Shown: positions 40,938-50,698, counted from the first letter of the stretch. The stretch is DNA of 64,000 bases from Pantoea eucrina (GCF_001691555.1 NZ_MAYN01000006.1:98153-162152); one strand, 5' to 3'. Made by a program: numbers and translations. Notes: a model not told the origin generated them from the letters alone.

Positions 40938-42034
40938 CAGCGGCACTCCTCATCCGGGCTGGCAGACCATGTGACAGGGTCACACTGTGGCAGAGGCTGA
41001 ACGGCATTGGTCGGGATGACCTGCACCGGATTAAACGCGGCACGCTGCGCAATGGCGTCCGCTGCGGAAATCAGTTCCAGCTGACGCAGTGCAAACAGGC
41101 CGGGCAGGTTAATCCCGCTGAACGCGGTATAACCGATACCGCCAGAAGGACGCAGGTTAGCCTCCAGCAGCACCGGATGCCCTTCAGCATCGTTGCGGGT
41201 CTGGACATTAATCAGGCCATCCACATGCAGCGTCTCTGCACAGGCAACTGCCAGGCGCCAGGCGGGCGTCTCCTGTTCAAAAACCTGTACTGAGCCCTCT
41301 TTGCGCCGGGCGACGGCTGCAATGACCCGGCCATTCTCCACCAGCATATCTACCGAGCGTTCCGGACCTGCAAGCCAGGGCATGACAATCTGCAGCGGCA
41401 GCGACTCACCGGCCTGCTGTGCACGACGCAGGCTCTCAATAAGCACGTCAGGATGGATCTGGCGGCTGTCCGGGTTGTTAAAAAAGCTCAGGGTATGCGC
41501 ATCGCGTCGCAGCACCCAGAACCCCATGCCATAGATGCCGTGCACCGGTTTGATACAGGGTCGATGGCCCTGCGCCTCAACCTGCGCTATCGCAGCCGCT
41601 ACCTCATCCGGCGTGCGCACTTCAATTGAAGGTACGGCAGGCAGACCGTGCGCGCTCATCTCCGCGCTAAAACGGGTTTTGTTATCAGCGAGCGTAAAGG
41701 TGGCGCGCTCGCGAGCGCCTGTTACCAGCCTGACACCCAGCGCTTCAATAGCCGTTCGCTGCTGCTCCAGCAACGCTCCGCGTTTGCCGGCGTGGATGGC
41801 ACGTACCCGGTGCTGCTGACAGACATGCCGGATAAAAGCGAATAGGGCACCGTCATCCTCAGGTTCCAGATAAGCAACATCTGCTTCCGCCAGAATTTCC
41901 GGGCGGGAGGAGCGGTGAGAGGCAATCAGCACGAAATCATGCCGGCCCGCACGTCGCGCCTGCGCCACCAGCGCAAGAATATCTTTTTGGGAAGAAACCC
42001 CTTCCATAAACCAGATAGCATCCGGCTGACTCAT
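40937..42034 (-). CDS. ATP-grasp enzyme of the Ter operon
   Basis: 365 residues, ATP-grasp ligase fold of the carbamoyl-phosphate-synthase-like type. It has an N-terminal Rossmann-like part, a central ATP-binding part (PCIKPVHGIYGMGF near 155-170), and a C-terminal GLINVQTRNDAEGHPVLLEANLRPSGG with the metal-binding Glu and Asn. It is the first gene of the leftward operon and starts 71 bases from the palindromic operator at 42105-42121. It should form a peptide-like or amide bond in the predicted Ter metabolite. Confidence 0.84.
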   Translation of the reverse strand: MSQPDAIWFMEGVSSQKDILALVAQARRAGRHDFVLIASHRSSRPEILAEADVAYLEPEDDGALFAFIRHVCQQHRVRAIHAGKRGALLEQQRTAIEALGVRLVTGARERATFTLADNKTRFSAEMSAHGLPAVPSIEVRTPDEVAAAIAQVEAQGHRPCIKPVHGIYGMGFWVLRRDAHTLSFFNNPDSRQIHPDVLIESLRRAQQAGESLPLQIVMPWLAGPERSVDMLVENGRVIAAVARRKEGSVQVFEQETPAWRLAVACAETLHVDGLINVQTRNDAEGHPVLLEANLRPSGGIGYTAFSGINLPGLFALRQLELISAADAIAQRAAFNPVQVIPTNAVQPLPQCDPVTWSASPDEECR

Positions 42035-42104
42035 CGTGTTGTATTCCTTATTTTTGCAGCGCAGGGCCTGCTGGCGCCGTCAGGTGAACGCCAGAACATT
42101 CAGG

Positions 42105-42121
42105 CAATCATATTATGATTG
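42105..42121. promoter_or_regulatory. Ter operator copy 1
   Basis: CAATCATATTATGATTG, an 8-base inverted repeat around one base. Read leftward it contains TATGAT, a good -10 for the ATP-grasp gene, with TTATTA 16 bases before it as possible -35. Confidence 0.65.
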
Positions 42122-42227
42122 AATAAACTAATAAAGCACCTCGCTTCATTTACAGATTAATGACAGTTACCGCCTTACCAATAAAAATAGATAATTCTTT
42201 ATAAAACATTACATTCACAACTGAAAG

Positions 42228-42244
42228 TAATCATATGATGATTG
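42228..42244. promoter_or_regulatory. Ter operator copy 2
   Basis: TAATCATATGATGATTG, 15 of 17 identical to copy 1. It lies just upstream of the predicted terZ -35 (TTGCGC at 42250-42255). Confidence 0.65.
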
Positions 42245-42249
42245 TTTTC

Positions 42250-42279
42250 TTGCGCAGGATAAAACTCATGTTATGATTG
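42250..42279 (+). promoter_or_regulatory. terZ promoter with operator copy 3
   Basis: -35 TTGCGC (42250-42255), 16-base spacer, -10 TATGAT (42272-42277). The third copy of the 17-bp element, AACTCATGTTATGATTG (42263-42279, 14 of 17 identical to copy 1), covers the -10. Copies 2 and 3 are centred 35 bases apart. Confidence 0.6.
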
Positions 42280-42338
42280 CTGAGCTGTTAAATTGATCGG
42301 CGTTTTTACTGCAGCAGCTAACCACTCATTAAGGAGAA

Positions 42339-42920
42339 GTGATGGTATCTTTAAGTAAGAATCAGACAATTTCGCTGGCGAAATCCAGCAGTGCGATTTC
42401 TCAAATTCAGTTCGGACTCGGCTGGGATCCTGCCAAAAAGAAAGGACTCTTTGGCAAACTTTTCGGCGGGGGCGATAGCATTGATCTTGATGCCAGCTGC
42501 GTGCTGCTTGACGCGCACGGTGGCGTGGTGGACACCGTCTGGTTCCGCCAGCTTCGTTCAAATGATGGTTCAATAGTCCACAGCGGCGATAACCGTACTG
42601 GCGAAGGCGACGGCGATGATGAGGTGATCAAAGCCGATCTGTCGCGTCTGCCAGCCAGCATTGAAAGCCTGGTGCTGACGGTAAACAGCTTTACCGGGCA
42701 AACCTTCAACGATGTAGCGAATGCCTTCTGTCGCGTTGTTGATCAGCAGGGCAAAGAGCTGGCGAAATTTACCCTGACCGAGCAGGGCTCGCATACGGCG
42801 GTCGTAATAGCTTCACTGCGCCGCAGCGGCGGCGAGTGGAACTTTACTGCGCACGGCAACGCTTCGCGTGCCCGCACCATTCAGGACATGATCCCCGATA
42901 TTCAGGCGGTACTCTACTGA
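42339..42920 (+). CDS. terZ: tellurium resistance protein TerZ
   Basis: 193 residues, TerD-family domain with the calcium-binding segments DSIDLDASCVLLD and [15 protein letters not shown]. It matches E. coli TerZ in length and start (MVSLSKNQ). Cytosolic. Together with TerA-F it gives tellurite, phage and colicin resistance by an unclear mechanism tied to calcium-dependent signalling at the membrane. First gene of the rightward operon, with AAGGAG before ATG. Its stop overlaps the terA start (ATGA). Confidence 0.96.
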   Translation: MMVSLSKNQTISLAKSSSAISQIQFGLGWDPAKKKGLFGKLFGGGDSIDLDASCVLLDAHGGVVDTVWFRQLRSNDGSIVHSGDNRTGEGDGDDEVIKADLSRLPASIESLVLTVNSFTGQTFNDVANAFCRVVDQQGKELAKFTLTEQGSHTAVVIASLRRSGGEWNFTAHGNASRARTIQDMIPDIQAVLY

Positions 42921-44080
42921 TGAACCTGACGCCAGGGGGCAATGCCCCCGTACCTAATCAATCGCTGGTGGTGCGTGTCTCCTCTGGCGTACCGGTCGAT
43001 ATCTCAGCGTTTCGTCTCTATGACAACGGCAAAGTGCGCGGCGATTCGGACATGGTGTTTTATGGCCAGCGCGAAAATGATGACAGTACAGTGCGTCTTT
43101 CCGCGTCCGGCAACGAAACCATGTTTACCGTTAATCTGGCAACGCTGAAAAGCGATGTGCAGAAAATAGCCTTTACCGCCACCTGTGATGCCGGCAAAAC
43201 CGTTGCGTCACTGGCGCGTCTCGCCATTCAGGTCGAAGCCGGCGGAAGCGTGCTGGTGCAGTGTGATGTTGATACCACCGGACGCAGTGAGGCTGCGCTG
43301 ATCCTGGGCGAGCTTTATCGTCGTAACGGCGAATGGAAGTTCCGCTTTGTCTCTCAGGGCTTTAACGGCGGCCTGCAGCCGCTGGCTGAACACTTTGGTA
43401 TAGAAGTGGATGAGAGCAGCGCTGCGCCCGCACCGGCTCCGGCACCAGCACCACAGCCCGTCGTAAATCTGAGCAAAGTCAGTCTGACAAAAGAGAAGCC
43501 CTCCATCAGCCTGACGAAAAAGGATGACTATGGTCAGATCCGCGTCAACCTGAACTGGAACCAGCGCGCTGCCGGCAACAGCGGCGGCGGTTTCCTGAAG
43601 GGCATCTTTAACAATAACAAAGGTGTTGACCTTGATCTGGCTGCGTTTGTGGAGCTGAAAGATGGCTATCGCACTATCGTACAGGCGCTGGGCAACAAAT
43701 TTGGCAGCTTCCGCAGCGAACCCTTCGTTGAGCTGAAGGGCGATGACCGTACCGGCGCCGTCAGCGACGGTGAGTGGATCCATATCAACGGCAGCGAATG
43801 GAAGCAGATCAAAGAAGTCCTGATCTTTACCTTTATCTATGAAGGTGTGCCGAGCTGGGAAAACACTGACGGCATGGTGACCATTCAGGTTCCGGGACAG
43901 CCGCCGGTGGAAACCGCGCTTACTGAAGGCAACAACCGGCAAAACATGTGTGCGATTGCCCGTCTGATTAACGACAACGGCGCAATCCGCGTAGAGCGTA
44001 TCAACCGCTATTTCAGCGGCCATCAGGAACTCGATCAGGCGTTTGGCTGGGGCTTTAACTGGCGCGCCGGTTCCAAGTAA
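42920..44080 (+). CDS. terA: tellurium resistance protein TerA
   Basis: 386 residues from MNLTPGGNAPVPNQ, overlapping terZ by one base; an upstream ATG at 42836 lies inside terZ and is rejected. Two TerD-like modules flank a proline/alanine linker near residues 170-182 (APAPAPAPAPQP). The C-terminal module lacks most of the acidic calcium motif. Length matches E. coli TerA (385). Confidence 0.95.
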   Translation: MNLTPGGNAPVPNQSLVVRVSSGVPVDISAFRLYDNGKVRGDSDMVFYGQRENDDSTVRLSASGNETMFTVNLATLKSDVQKIAFTATCDAGKTVASLARLAIQVEAGGSVLVQCDVDTTGRSEAALILGELYRRNGEWKFRFVSQGFNGGLQPLAEHFGIEVDESSAAPAPAPAPAPQPVVNLSKVSLTKEKPSISLTKKDDYGQIRVNLNWNQRAAGNSGGGFLKGIFNNNKGVDLDLAAFVELKDGYRTIVQALGNKFGSFRSEPFVELKGDDRTGAVSDGEWIHINGSEWKQIKEVLIFTFIYEGVPSWENTDGMVTIQVPGQPPVETALTEGNNRQNMCAIARLINDNGAIRVERINRYFSGHQELDQAFGWGFNWRAGSK

Positions 44081-44092
44081 TCAGGAGTAATT

Positions 44093-44548
44093 ATGAGCTT
44101 TTTTAACTCTCTTAAAGACAAATTTAACGCCGGCCGCGACGAGCTGACAAAACAGGTAAGCCGCTACAAAAACCGCGCCTTTCTCGAAGGCACCGTGGCC
44201 GTCTGTGCCCGTATTGCTGTTGCCAGCGACGGCGTCAGCAGCGAAGAGAAGCAGAAAATGATGGGGTTCCTGCGGGCGTCGCCGGAGCTGAGTATTTTCG
44301 ACACCAATGAGGTGATCCAGTTTTTTGAAAAGCTGGTGACCTCATTCTCTTTCGATATGGAAGTGGGCAAGGGTGAAACAATGAAATATATCCTCGCCTT
44401 AAAAAATAAACCGGAACAGGCGCAGCTTGCGGTCCGGGTGGGTATTGCCGTGGCCAAAAGCGACGGTGACTTTGACGCCACTGAGCAGGCTAACGCCCGC
44501 GAAATTATTCAGGCGCTGGGCTTTCAGCCCGCTGAATTTGGCCTGTAA
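44093..44548 (+). CDS. terB: tellurium resistance protein TerB
   Basis: 151 residues, the all-helical TerB fold with paired acidic motifs (ASDGVSSEEKQKM and KSDGDFDATEQANA) that bind metal. It bridges the membrane protein TerC and the cytosolic TerD-family proteins. Start 13 bases after terA. Confidence 0.96.
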   Translation: MSFFNSLKDKFNAGRDELTKQVSRYKNRAFLEGTVAVCARIAVASDGVSSEEKQKMMGFLRASPELSIFDTNEVIQFFEKLVTSFSFDMEVGKGETMKYILALKNKPEQAQLAVRVGIAVAKSDGDFDATEQANAREIIQALGFQPAEFGL

Positions 44549-44576
44549 CCGTTACTGACTTTTCTGGAGCTAATAG

Positions 44577-45611
44577 ATGGAATCGACCCATATCGGGTTT
44601 CCGATTGAAACGGTAGCGGTGTTTTTACTGCTCTCTGTCGGAGCTATTTTTATCGACCTGTTCATGCACCGGCATGACAAACCTATTTCGCTGAAAAGCG
44701 CGGCGGGCTGGTCAGTATTCTGGATCCTGATGGCGCTGGCCTTTGCAGGCTTCCTGTATGTCCATCACGGCGCGGAAGTGGCCAGCCTGTTTGTGACCGG
44801 CTATGCGCTGGAAAAAGTCCTGTCGGTAGACAACCTGTTTGTCATGATGGCGATCTTCTCCTGGTTTGCCATTCCTAATAACTACCGTCACCGCGTGCTC
44901 TACTGGGGCATTATCGGTGCCATCGTGTTCCGCGGCGTTTTTGTTGCCATCGGTACAGGCCTGCTGGCGCTCGGTCCGTGGGTGGAAGTGGTATTTGCCG
45001 TTATCGTAGGCTGGACGGCTGTGATGATGCTGAAAAGCGGCGATGACGATGATGAGATCGAAGATTACTCACAGCACTTTGCTTACCGCATGGTCAAACG
45101 TTTCTATCCAATCTGGCCAAAACTCAAAGGCAGCGCCTTTGTGCTGAGCCAGAAAGAGGTCGATGCTGAACTCGCTAAGCCGGAGAACGCGGATGTGCAG
45201 GTAGGTCGCGTGAGCAAAGCGGCCCGCTACGCTACGCCGATGCTGCTCTGTTTAGCTGTGGTTGAACTTTCAGATGTGATGTTTGCGTTCGACTCGGTGC
45301 CGGCCGTGATCGCGGTCAGCCGCGAGCCGCTGATTGTGTACAGCGCCATGATGTTCGCTATCCTTGGTCTGCGTACACTCTATTTCGTGCTGGAAGGACT
45401 GAAGCAGTATCTGGTGCATCTGGAAAAAGCGGTGATCGTGCTGCTGTTCTTTATCGCCTTCAAGCTGGGCCTGAACGCGACCGAGCACTTCTTCCATCAC
45501 GGTTACGCTATCGGCGCAACCACCAGCCTCTATGTCGTACTGGGCGTGCTGGCACTGGGGATTATCGCGAGCCTGCTGTTCCCGGGTAAAAAAGAAGAGC
45601 AGGCAGAGTAA
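44577..45611 (+). CDS. terC: tellurium resistance membrane protein TerC
   Basis: 344 residues with about nine membrane segments, matching E. coli TerC (346). Conserved ALEKVLSVDNLFVMMAIF near 80-97 and ELSDVMFAFDSVPAVIAV near 225-243 place acidic residues in the membrane, as in the TerC/Alx family of divalent metal (manganese) exporters. GGAGC precedes the start, 29 bases after terB. Confidence 0.96.
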   Translation: MESTHIGFPIETVAVFLLLSVGAIFIDLFMHRHDKPISLKSAAGWSVFWILMALAFAGFLYVHHGAEVASLFVTGYALEKVLSVDNLFVMMAIFSWFAIPNNYRHRVLYWGIIGAIVFRGVFVAIGTGLLALGPWVEVVFAVIVGWTAVMMLKSGDDDDEIEDYSQHFAYRMVKRFYPIWPKLKGSAFVLSQKEVDAELAKPENADVQVGRVSKAARYATPMLLCLAVVELSDVMFAFDSVPAVIAVSREPLIVYSAMMFAILGLRTLYFVLEGLKQYLVHLEKAVIVLLFFIAFKLGLNATEHFFHHGYAIGATTSLYVVLGVLALGIIASLLFPGKKEEQAE

Positions 45612-45679
45612 GTCAGGGCGCGGCCCGGCCGCGCTATTGAATACCGCATACAGCGTATGCACGACGTGAGGAAAATAAC

Positions 45680-46258
45680 ATGGCAGTGACTCTCTCTAAA
45701 GGCGGCAACGTCTCCCTGGCAAAAGTCGACCCTTCACTGAAAAATGTGAAAATTGGTCTGGGCTGGGATACCCGCTCCACTGACGGTCAGGATTTTGACC
45801 TTGACGCCTCCGCTTTTCTGCTCACCGATGCAGGCAAGGTGCGTGGCGATCACGACTTCATTTTTTACAACAATCTGAAATCGGCTGATGGTTCCGTGAC
45901 CCATACCGGTGACAACCGTACCGGTGAAGGTGACGGGGATGACGAATCGCTGATCGTTGAACTGGACCGCGTACCGCAGGACGTGACCAAAATTGTTTTT
46001 GTGGTCACCATTCATGATGCCGCAACCCGCCGCCAGTCATTCGGGCAGGTGGCAAACGCCTTTATCCGTCTGGTCAACAACGACAGCAACGTGGAAGCCG
46101 CGCGTTACGATCTGTCTGAAGATGCCAGCACGGAAACCGCAATGCTGTTTGGCGAGCTCTATCGCCACGCGGGCGAGTGGAAATTCCGCGCCGTTGGTCA
46201 GGGCTATGCAGGCGGCCTGGCCTCAGTCTGCGCGCAGTATGGTATCAACGCGTCCTGA
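45680..46258 (+). CDS. terD: tellurium resistance protein TerD
   Basis: 192 residues, canonical TerD-domain calcium-binding protein ([12 protein letters not shown] and [15 protein letters not shown]). It is close to terE, about 60 percent alike by eye. GAGGAAA ribosome site. Cytosolic, part of the TerB-TerC complex in the literature. Confidence 0.97.
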   Translation: MAVTLSKGGNVSLAKVDPSLKNVKIGLGWDTRSTDGQDFDLDASAFLLTDAGKVRGDHDFIFYNNLKSADGSVTHTGDNRTGEGDGDDESLIVELDRVPQDVTKIVFVVTIHDAATRRQSFGQVANAFIRLVNNDSNVEAARYDLSEDASTETAMLFGELYRHAGEWKFRAVGQGYAGGLASVCAQYGINAS

Positions 46259-46327
46259 TCCGCAGTCACATACCCATTATCTGCCCGGTCTGGCCGGGCA
46301 TCAGCCACAAGCAAAGAGGATTTCACC

Positions 46328-46903
46328 ATGGCAGTTAATCTGACAAAAGGCGGTAACGTAAACCTGTCCAAAGAAGCCCCAACCATGACCAAAGCGATTG
46401 CTGGTCTGGGCTGGGACTCACGCGTCACCGATGGTCAGGCGTTTGACCTGGATGCATCGGTCTTTCTGGTCGGCGCAGATGGCAAAGTGTTATCCGATCA
46501 GCACTTCGTGTTCTTCAACAACGCCACCAGCCCGGACGGCTCTGTCGCGCATCAGGGCGACAACCGCACCGGTGAAGGCGAGGGTGACGATGAGCAGGTA
46601 AAAATTTCGCTGGCTACCGTGCCCGCCGACGTGCAGAAAGCCGTTTTTGCGGTAACCATCTACGATGCGGAAGCGCGTAAGCAGAACTTCGGTATGGTCT
46701 CTAATGCCTACATCCGTATTGTTAACGAAGACAACAACAGCGAAATCGCCCGTTACGATCTGTCAGAAGATGCCAGCACCGAAACGGCCATGGTCTTCGG
46801 CGAGCTCTATCGTCACAACGGTGAGTGGAAATTTAAAGCGGTGGGCCAGGGCTTTGCCGGCGGCCTGAAAGCGCTGGCAGCTCAGCACGGCGTATCCGTG
46901 TAA
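46328..46903 (+). CDS. terE: tellurium resistance protein TerE
   Basis: 191 residues, a paralogue of TerD with the same calcium motifs ([12 protein letters not shown] and [15 protein letters not shown]). AGAGGA precedes the start. A strong terminator follows its stop, so most transcripts of the operon should end here. Confidence 0.97.
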   Translation: MAVNLTKGGNVNLSKEAPTMTKAIAGLGWDSRVTDGQAFDLDASVFLVGADGKVLSDQHFVFFNNATSPDGSVAHQGDNRTGEGEGDDEQVKISLATVPADVQKAVFAVTIYDAEARKQNFGMVSNAYIRIVNEDNNSEIARYDLSEDASTETAMVFGELYRHNGEWKFKAVGQGFAGGLKALAAQHGVSV

Positions 46904-46920
46904 CGGACTGCTGCAAAAGA

Positions 46921-46949
46921 GCCTCTTCCCCGTGAAGGGGCTTTTTTTT
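46921..46949 (+). terminator. rho-independent terminator between terE and terF
   Basis: GCCTCTTC (46921-46928), loop CCCGT, GAAGGGGC (46934-46941, one GU pair), then T8. It should separate terF from the main ter transcript in part or fully. Confidence 0.85.
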
Positions 46950-46978
46950 GTCTGTTAACCACCCACAGGGAGTGAAAT

Positions 46979-48211
46979 ATGGAACTGACCACCGGACAGA
47001 ATATTGCTCTTAATAGCACGTGTCCTGAACTCTGCCTGACCTGGAAAACCAGGCCTGGATTCAGCAGCGACATTGATGCTTCAGCGTTTTTGCTCGGCGC
47101 AAATGAAAAAGTCCTCGGTGATTCGTCGATGATTTTTTTCAACCAGCCGCATAACGAAAACCGCAGTATTGTCATGCACAGCCATGCCGGAGAGGCGCGT
47201 TTTCAGATTCAGCTTCACGCGCTACCCGCTGCCGTCATGCGTATTGCTGTTACGCTGGTTATCGATGGCAGCGATACAGTAGGGGGTTTACAGCAGCTTA
47301 CTCTGCAGTGTGGTGAACATCGCTACGATATCGCACCCGGCGATCGACGCGAGAAAGCCCTGATTGTCTGCCATCTCTATCGTCATAACGAACAGTGGAA
47401 ACTGCGAGCGGTCGGGCAGGGATTTGATGGAGGCCTTCATCCGCTGGCGCTGCATTTTGGCGTGGATGTAGCAGAACCTGTGATCGCATCAGTACCCGCG
47501 GTTAGCCTGGAGAAGAAGCTTGAAAAACTGCCGCAACTGGTCAGCCTGGCAAAACCAATCCGCGTCAGTCTGGAGAAACACCGGCTCTCAGAAGTTAAAG
47601 CGCAGGTCGCCTTTGTGCTGGATGCGTCAGGCTCCATGACGGCACAGTTTAAGCGCGGTAATGTGCAGAAGGTGCTGGAGCGGGTAGCGGCGCTGGCCGT
47701 GCAGTTTGATGATGACGGCAGCATGCCGGTCTGGGCGTTTGGCGAAAAATTTCGTCAGTACGAGGATGTGTCACTGGATAACCTTGAGGGTTACATCGAT
47801 CGTATTCGCAACGACGGCAGGCGGACGATGTGGGAAATCCTGCCGGGTCTGGGCGGCACGAACAATGAGCCACCGGTACTGGAAGCGATTAACAATACCT
47901 ATCGCGACGCCACACTACCGGTGTATGTGGTCTTTATTACCGATGGCGGCATCAATAAAACACGCCTTATCAAAGAGAAACTCAGAGAGTCCGCCACACT
48001 GCCAGTTTTTTATAAATTCTTAGGCCTGGGCGGCAATAATTATGGCGTGCTGGAGCGTCTGGATACCTTTACCGATCGCCTGATCGACAATACACATTTT
48101 TTTCCGGTTGATGATGTCGGAAATATCAGCGATGAGCAGCTTTACGACTGGCTGCTGGTGGAGTTTCGTGACTGGCTGGATGCAGCAAAGCAAAAACGTA
48201 TTCTGCGATAA
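46979..48211 (+). CDS. terF: TerF, TerD-like domain fused to a vWA domain
   Basis: 410 residues (E. coli TerF about 413). The N-terminal half is a divergent TerD-like domain ([11 protein letters not shown] retained, [13 protein letters not shown] motif lost) and the C-terminal half a von Willebrand A domain with an intact MIDAS (FVLDASGSM near 214-222, the Thr in RRTMW and the Asp in FITDGG). GGGAG precedes the start. It lies after the terE terminator, so it may use read-through or its own promoter. Confidence 0.94.
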   Translation: MELTTGQNIALNSTCPELCLTWKTRPGFSSDIDASAFLLGANEKVLGDSSMIFFNQPHNENRSIVMHSHAGEARFQIQLHALPAAVMRIAVTLVIDGSDTVGGLQQLTLQCGEHRYDIAPGDRREKALIVCHLYRHNEQWKLRAVGQGFDGGLHPLALHFGVDVAEPVIASVPAVSLEKKLEKLPQLVSLAKPIRVSLEKHRLSEVKAQVAFVLDASGSMTAQFKRGNVQKVLERVAALAVQFDDDGSMPVWAFGEKFRQYEDVSLDNLEGYIDRIRNDGRRTMWEILPGLGGTNNEPPVLEAINNTYRDATLPVYVVFITDGGINKTRLIKEKLRESATLPVFYKFLGLGGNNYGVLERLDTFTDRLIDNTHFFPVDDVGNISDEQLYDWLLVEFRDWLDAAKQKRILR

Positions 48212-48379
48212 GGTACGGCAGAGCGTTTTTCCTGCCGCTGCGGTTTACAGTCAGAACGCTGCAAGTTTTATGCAAATCAATGTCAATACGGTATCAATTG
48301 CGGATAACTAAGCGCACAATAGGGGTTCGTCGGCAGCGTTCTGAGCTGCTGACCCACACCCGATATCGGGGGACCTGTA

Positions 48380-49126
48380 ATGAGTTTATATTCTGTCGAG
48401 GCCATCTGCGACCTCACCGGCCTTTTACCCGCCACCTTACGCAACTGGAAGCGCGCAGGCCTGATTACCCAGCCACAGCATAATGGTGAATACACCAGCG
48501 GACAGCTAACGCGTATCTATAGCGTGCTGGACCTGACGGCTACCGGCAGCACGCTGCCTGAAATTTACGCCTTTCTGCAGGGCAGGTCACCGCTGCCGCA
48601 AAATCGCTGGCAATGCCGGCAGGAAGAGATGACGGACCAGCTGCGCGACAGCTCGGATTTAGCGCTGCAGGCGCGCATGCGACAGATGGGCAGCGACTAC
48701 AGCGGTGATGATTTTGTTAACGCTTATCTGAAGCCGCTGAACCTGCTGCTGCGCAGTGATAACAGCGCAGATTCGGTTATAAAGCAATCACGCTTTCATG
48801 ATGCCGTGGTTTTTCACGCACGCTGTATCATGCGTGCATCGGAGCGTCGTAAAACTGTCCCTGTTTTTCTGGAAGCTATCAGCGTGACAGACGCAACCGA
48901 AATCTGGCTGGAAGCTATTCGCCTGACCGGGCAGGGCTGCCGGGTCGAGATTTCCGAGAATGTGACCGGGTTGCCGGCCACCTCAATTTATCGGCACGAT
49001 CACCATATGATGTGGTGTGGAGCAGGGATCTCGCAGCTGATGCAGTGGAACTATCGTGAAAAACTGCGCAACGATAAACCGGTGATGCTAAGCGGCCCCG
49101 ATCGCACATTGCTGACTGCAGCCTGA
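48380..49126 (+). CDS. MlrA-like MerR-family regulator
   Basis: 248 residues. The N-terminal MerR helix-turn-helix (SLYSVEAICDLTGLLPATLRNWKRAGL, about 2-28) is followed by a C-terminal domain aligned with E. coli MlrA (243 residues): DATEIWLEAIRLTGQG corresponds to DTTRLWLEGWIASQQG, and HMMWCGAG to LLVWCGEN. MlrA activates csgD and curli genes. Function here unknown; position after terF suggests a link to Ter or c-di-GMP control, unproven. Start preceded by GGGGGA. Confidence 0.72.
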   Translation: MSLYSVEAICDLTGLLPATLRNWKRAGLITQPQHNGEYTSGQLTRIYSVLDLTATGSTLPEIYAFLQGRSPLPQNRWQCRQEEMTDQLRDSSDLALQARMRQMGSDYSGDDFVNAYLKPLNLLLRSDNSADSVIKQSRFHDAVVFHARCIMRASERRKTVPVFLEAISVTDATEIWLEAIRLTGQGCRVEISENVTGLPATSIYRHDHHMMWCGAGISQLMQWNYREKLRNDKPVMLSGPDRTLLTAA

Positions 49127-49306
49127 TAAAGTTTTACAGCCCGGCTGGCTGCCGGATTGTACCTGTCGGCTAGCCTTCAGCCACCCTCTGAACACTCTGC
49201 CCATCAACTTCTGCACCCATAAAATCTGGTATCACCCGCACACTTTCGCAAAAAAGTGGCCTGAACCTTTCTAACCCCCTCCGTTTGTGCATAATAATAT
49301 GTTATT

Positions 49307-49322
49307 GCTAAACCGATTTAGC
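49307..49322. promoter_or_regulatory. ScrR operator before scrK
   Basis: GCTAAACCGATTTAGC, perfect arms GCTAAA/TTTAGC, 21 bases before the scrK start. It has the LacI-type CG centre and matches the sites before scrY. Confidence 0.85.
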
Positions 49323-49342
49323 TTGCGATCAGGAGAAGTGAA

Positions 49343-50269
49343 ATGGTCAAACGGGTATGGTGTCTGGGCGATGCAGTTGTGGATCTGCTGCCGGAGTGTG
49401 ATAACAGATTGATTCAGTGTCCCGGCGGTGCGCCCGCCAATGTGGCGGTGGGTATCGCCAGGCTTCAGGGCAACAGCGGCTTTATTGGTAAAGTAGGCGG
49501 CGATCCCTTTGGCACGTTCCTGATTGATACGCTTAATGCCGAGCAGGTAAACACCGAGTTTATGCAGCCAGATAACACGCAGCGCACCTCGGTTGTCGTG
49601 GTGGCGCTGGACGCAGACGGTGAGCGCAACTTTACTTTTATGGTGCGTCCTTCAGCAGATCTGTTTATCGAAACGCACGAGCTGCCAGCTTTCCGGGCGG
49701 GCGAATGGCTGCACTGCTGTTCGATTGCACTGCTCAGAGATCCCTCACGAAACACCACGCTGACGGCGATGCAGCAACTGCATGAATCGGGCGGCTTTGT
49801 GAGTTTTGACCCCAACATCCGGCACGATTTATGGGCAGATGAAGCGGAGCTGCGCGACGCGCTTGCCCGTGCGCTGGCTCTTGCTGACGTAGTAAAGCTT
49901 TCAGAAGAAGAGCTGACCTTTATCTGTAACACCAGCGATATCGCGGCAGGTATGCAGCAGCTGGCTGAGCAATATGCTATCAGGCTTATTCTGGTTACCC
50001 AGGGCCGCCAGGGCGTGCAGGCATGGTCCCGTGGCACGCTGCAGCACTATCCGACGCGCCCGGTTGTCAGTGTGGATACGACCGGCGCCGGAGACGCTTT
50101 TGTTGCCGGGCTGCTGTGGCATTTAGCCGGACAGGGTTTGCCGCAGGATGACGTGCAGCTCAGAGAGTGTCTGGAGCGCGCGCAGATCTGCGGCGGGCTG
50201 GCAACCACGGCGAAAGGCGCAATGACCGCGCTGCCTTATCTTGATCAGCTGCAGCAGCAGCTTGCCTGA
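49343..50269 (+). CDS. scrK: ATP-dependent fructokinase
   Basis: 308 residues, PfkB family, matching ScrK (about 307). N-terminal GGAPANVAVGIARL and C-terminal VDTTGAGDAFVAG with the catalytic Asp near residue 253. It phosphorylates the fructose freed by ScrB. AGGAGA precedes ATG. A ScrR operator lies just upstream. In enteric scr loci scrK is followed directly by scrY; here about 2.9 kb of other DNA lies between. Confidence 0.95.
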   Translation: MVKRVWCLGDAVVDLLPECDNRLIQCPGGAPANVAVGIARLQGNSGFIGKVGGDPFGTFLIDTLNAEQVNTEFMQPDNTQRTSVVVVALDADGERNFTFMVRPSADLFIETHELPAFRAGEWLHCCSIALLRDPSRNTTLTAMQQLHESGGFVSFDPNIRHDLWADEAELRDALARALALADVVKLSEEELTFICNTSDIAAGMQQLAEQYAIRLILVTQGRQGVQAWSRGTLQHYPTRPVVSVDTTGAGDAFVAGLLWHLAGQGLPQDDVQLRECLERAQICGGLATTAKGAMTALPYLDQLQQQLA

Positions 50270-50473
50270 TTAAAGGGGGCTTGAAGGCCATTAGCACCGT
50301 GCCGGGAGCAGCAGGCCGGCCGGTAAGCAGGATGTAAGATTACAGCGAGGAAAAGCATAGCAGGGACATGTCATGTTTAATGCTGTTGTTTCAACCAGTG
50401 ATTGGTTTTTTTTCATCCTGACAGGGTTATGATTTTTGCTATCCATGTACAGCACTTAAATTCAGGGGCCGTT

Positions 50474-50698
50474 ATGCTTGCTATCCGTTTATCTGATGAT
50501 ATTGAGTCCCGTCTGGACTCGCTGGCGAAAAAAACCGGTAGAACAAAGACGTTCTATGCACGCGAAGCTATCCTTACGCATCTTGAAGATCTTGAGGATT
50601 ATTACTTAGCAGCGGAAACAGTTGAGCGCATCAGGCGTGGAGAGGAATCCATGCATTCGTCCGAAGACGTGAGGAAGTCACTTGGTCTGGACGATTAA
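50474..50698 (+). CDS. antitoxin, ribbon-helix-helix (CopG/RelB type)
   Basis: 74 residues from MLAIRLSDDIESRLDSL, an RHH DNA-binding start with a C-terminal acidic tail (HSSEDVRKSLGLDD). It overlaps the toxin start by 17 bases. AGGGG lies before ATG. Its toxin is truncated, so the antitoxin is orphaned. Confidence 0.8.
   Translation: MLAIRLSDDIESRLDSLAKKTGRTKTFYAREAILTHLEDLEDYYLAAETVERIRRGEESMHSSEDVRKSLGLDD

Noticed and set aside
42836..42919. In-frame 5' extension of terA
   Set aside because: It lies within terZ and lacks a ribosome site; the ATGA overlap start at 42920 fits TerA length.
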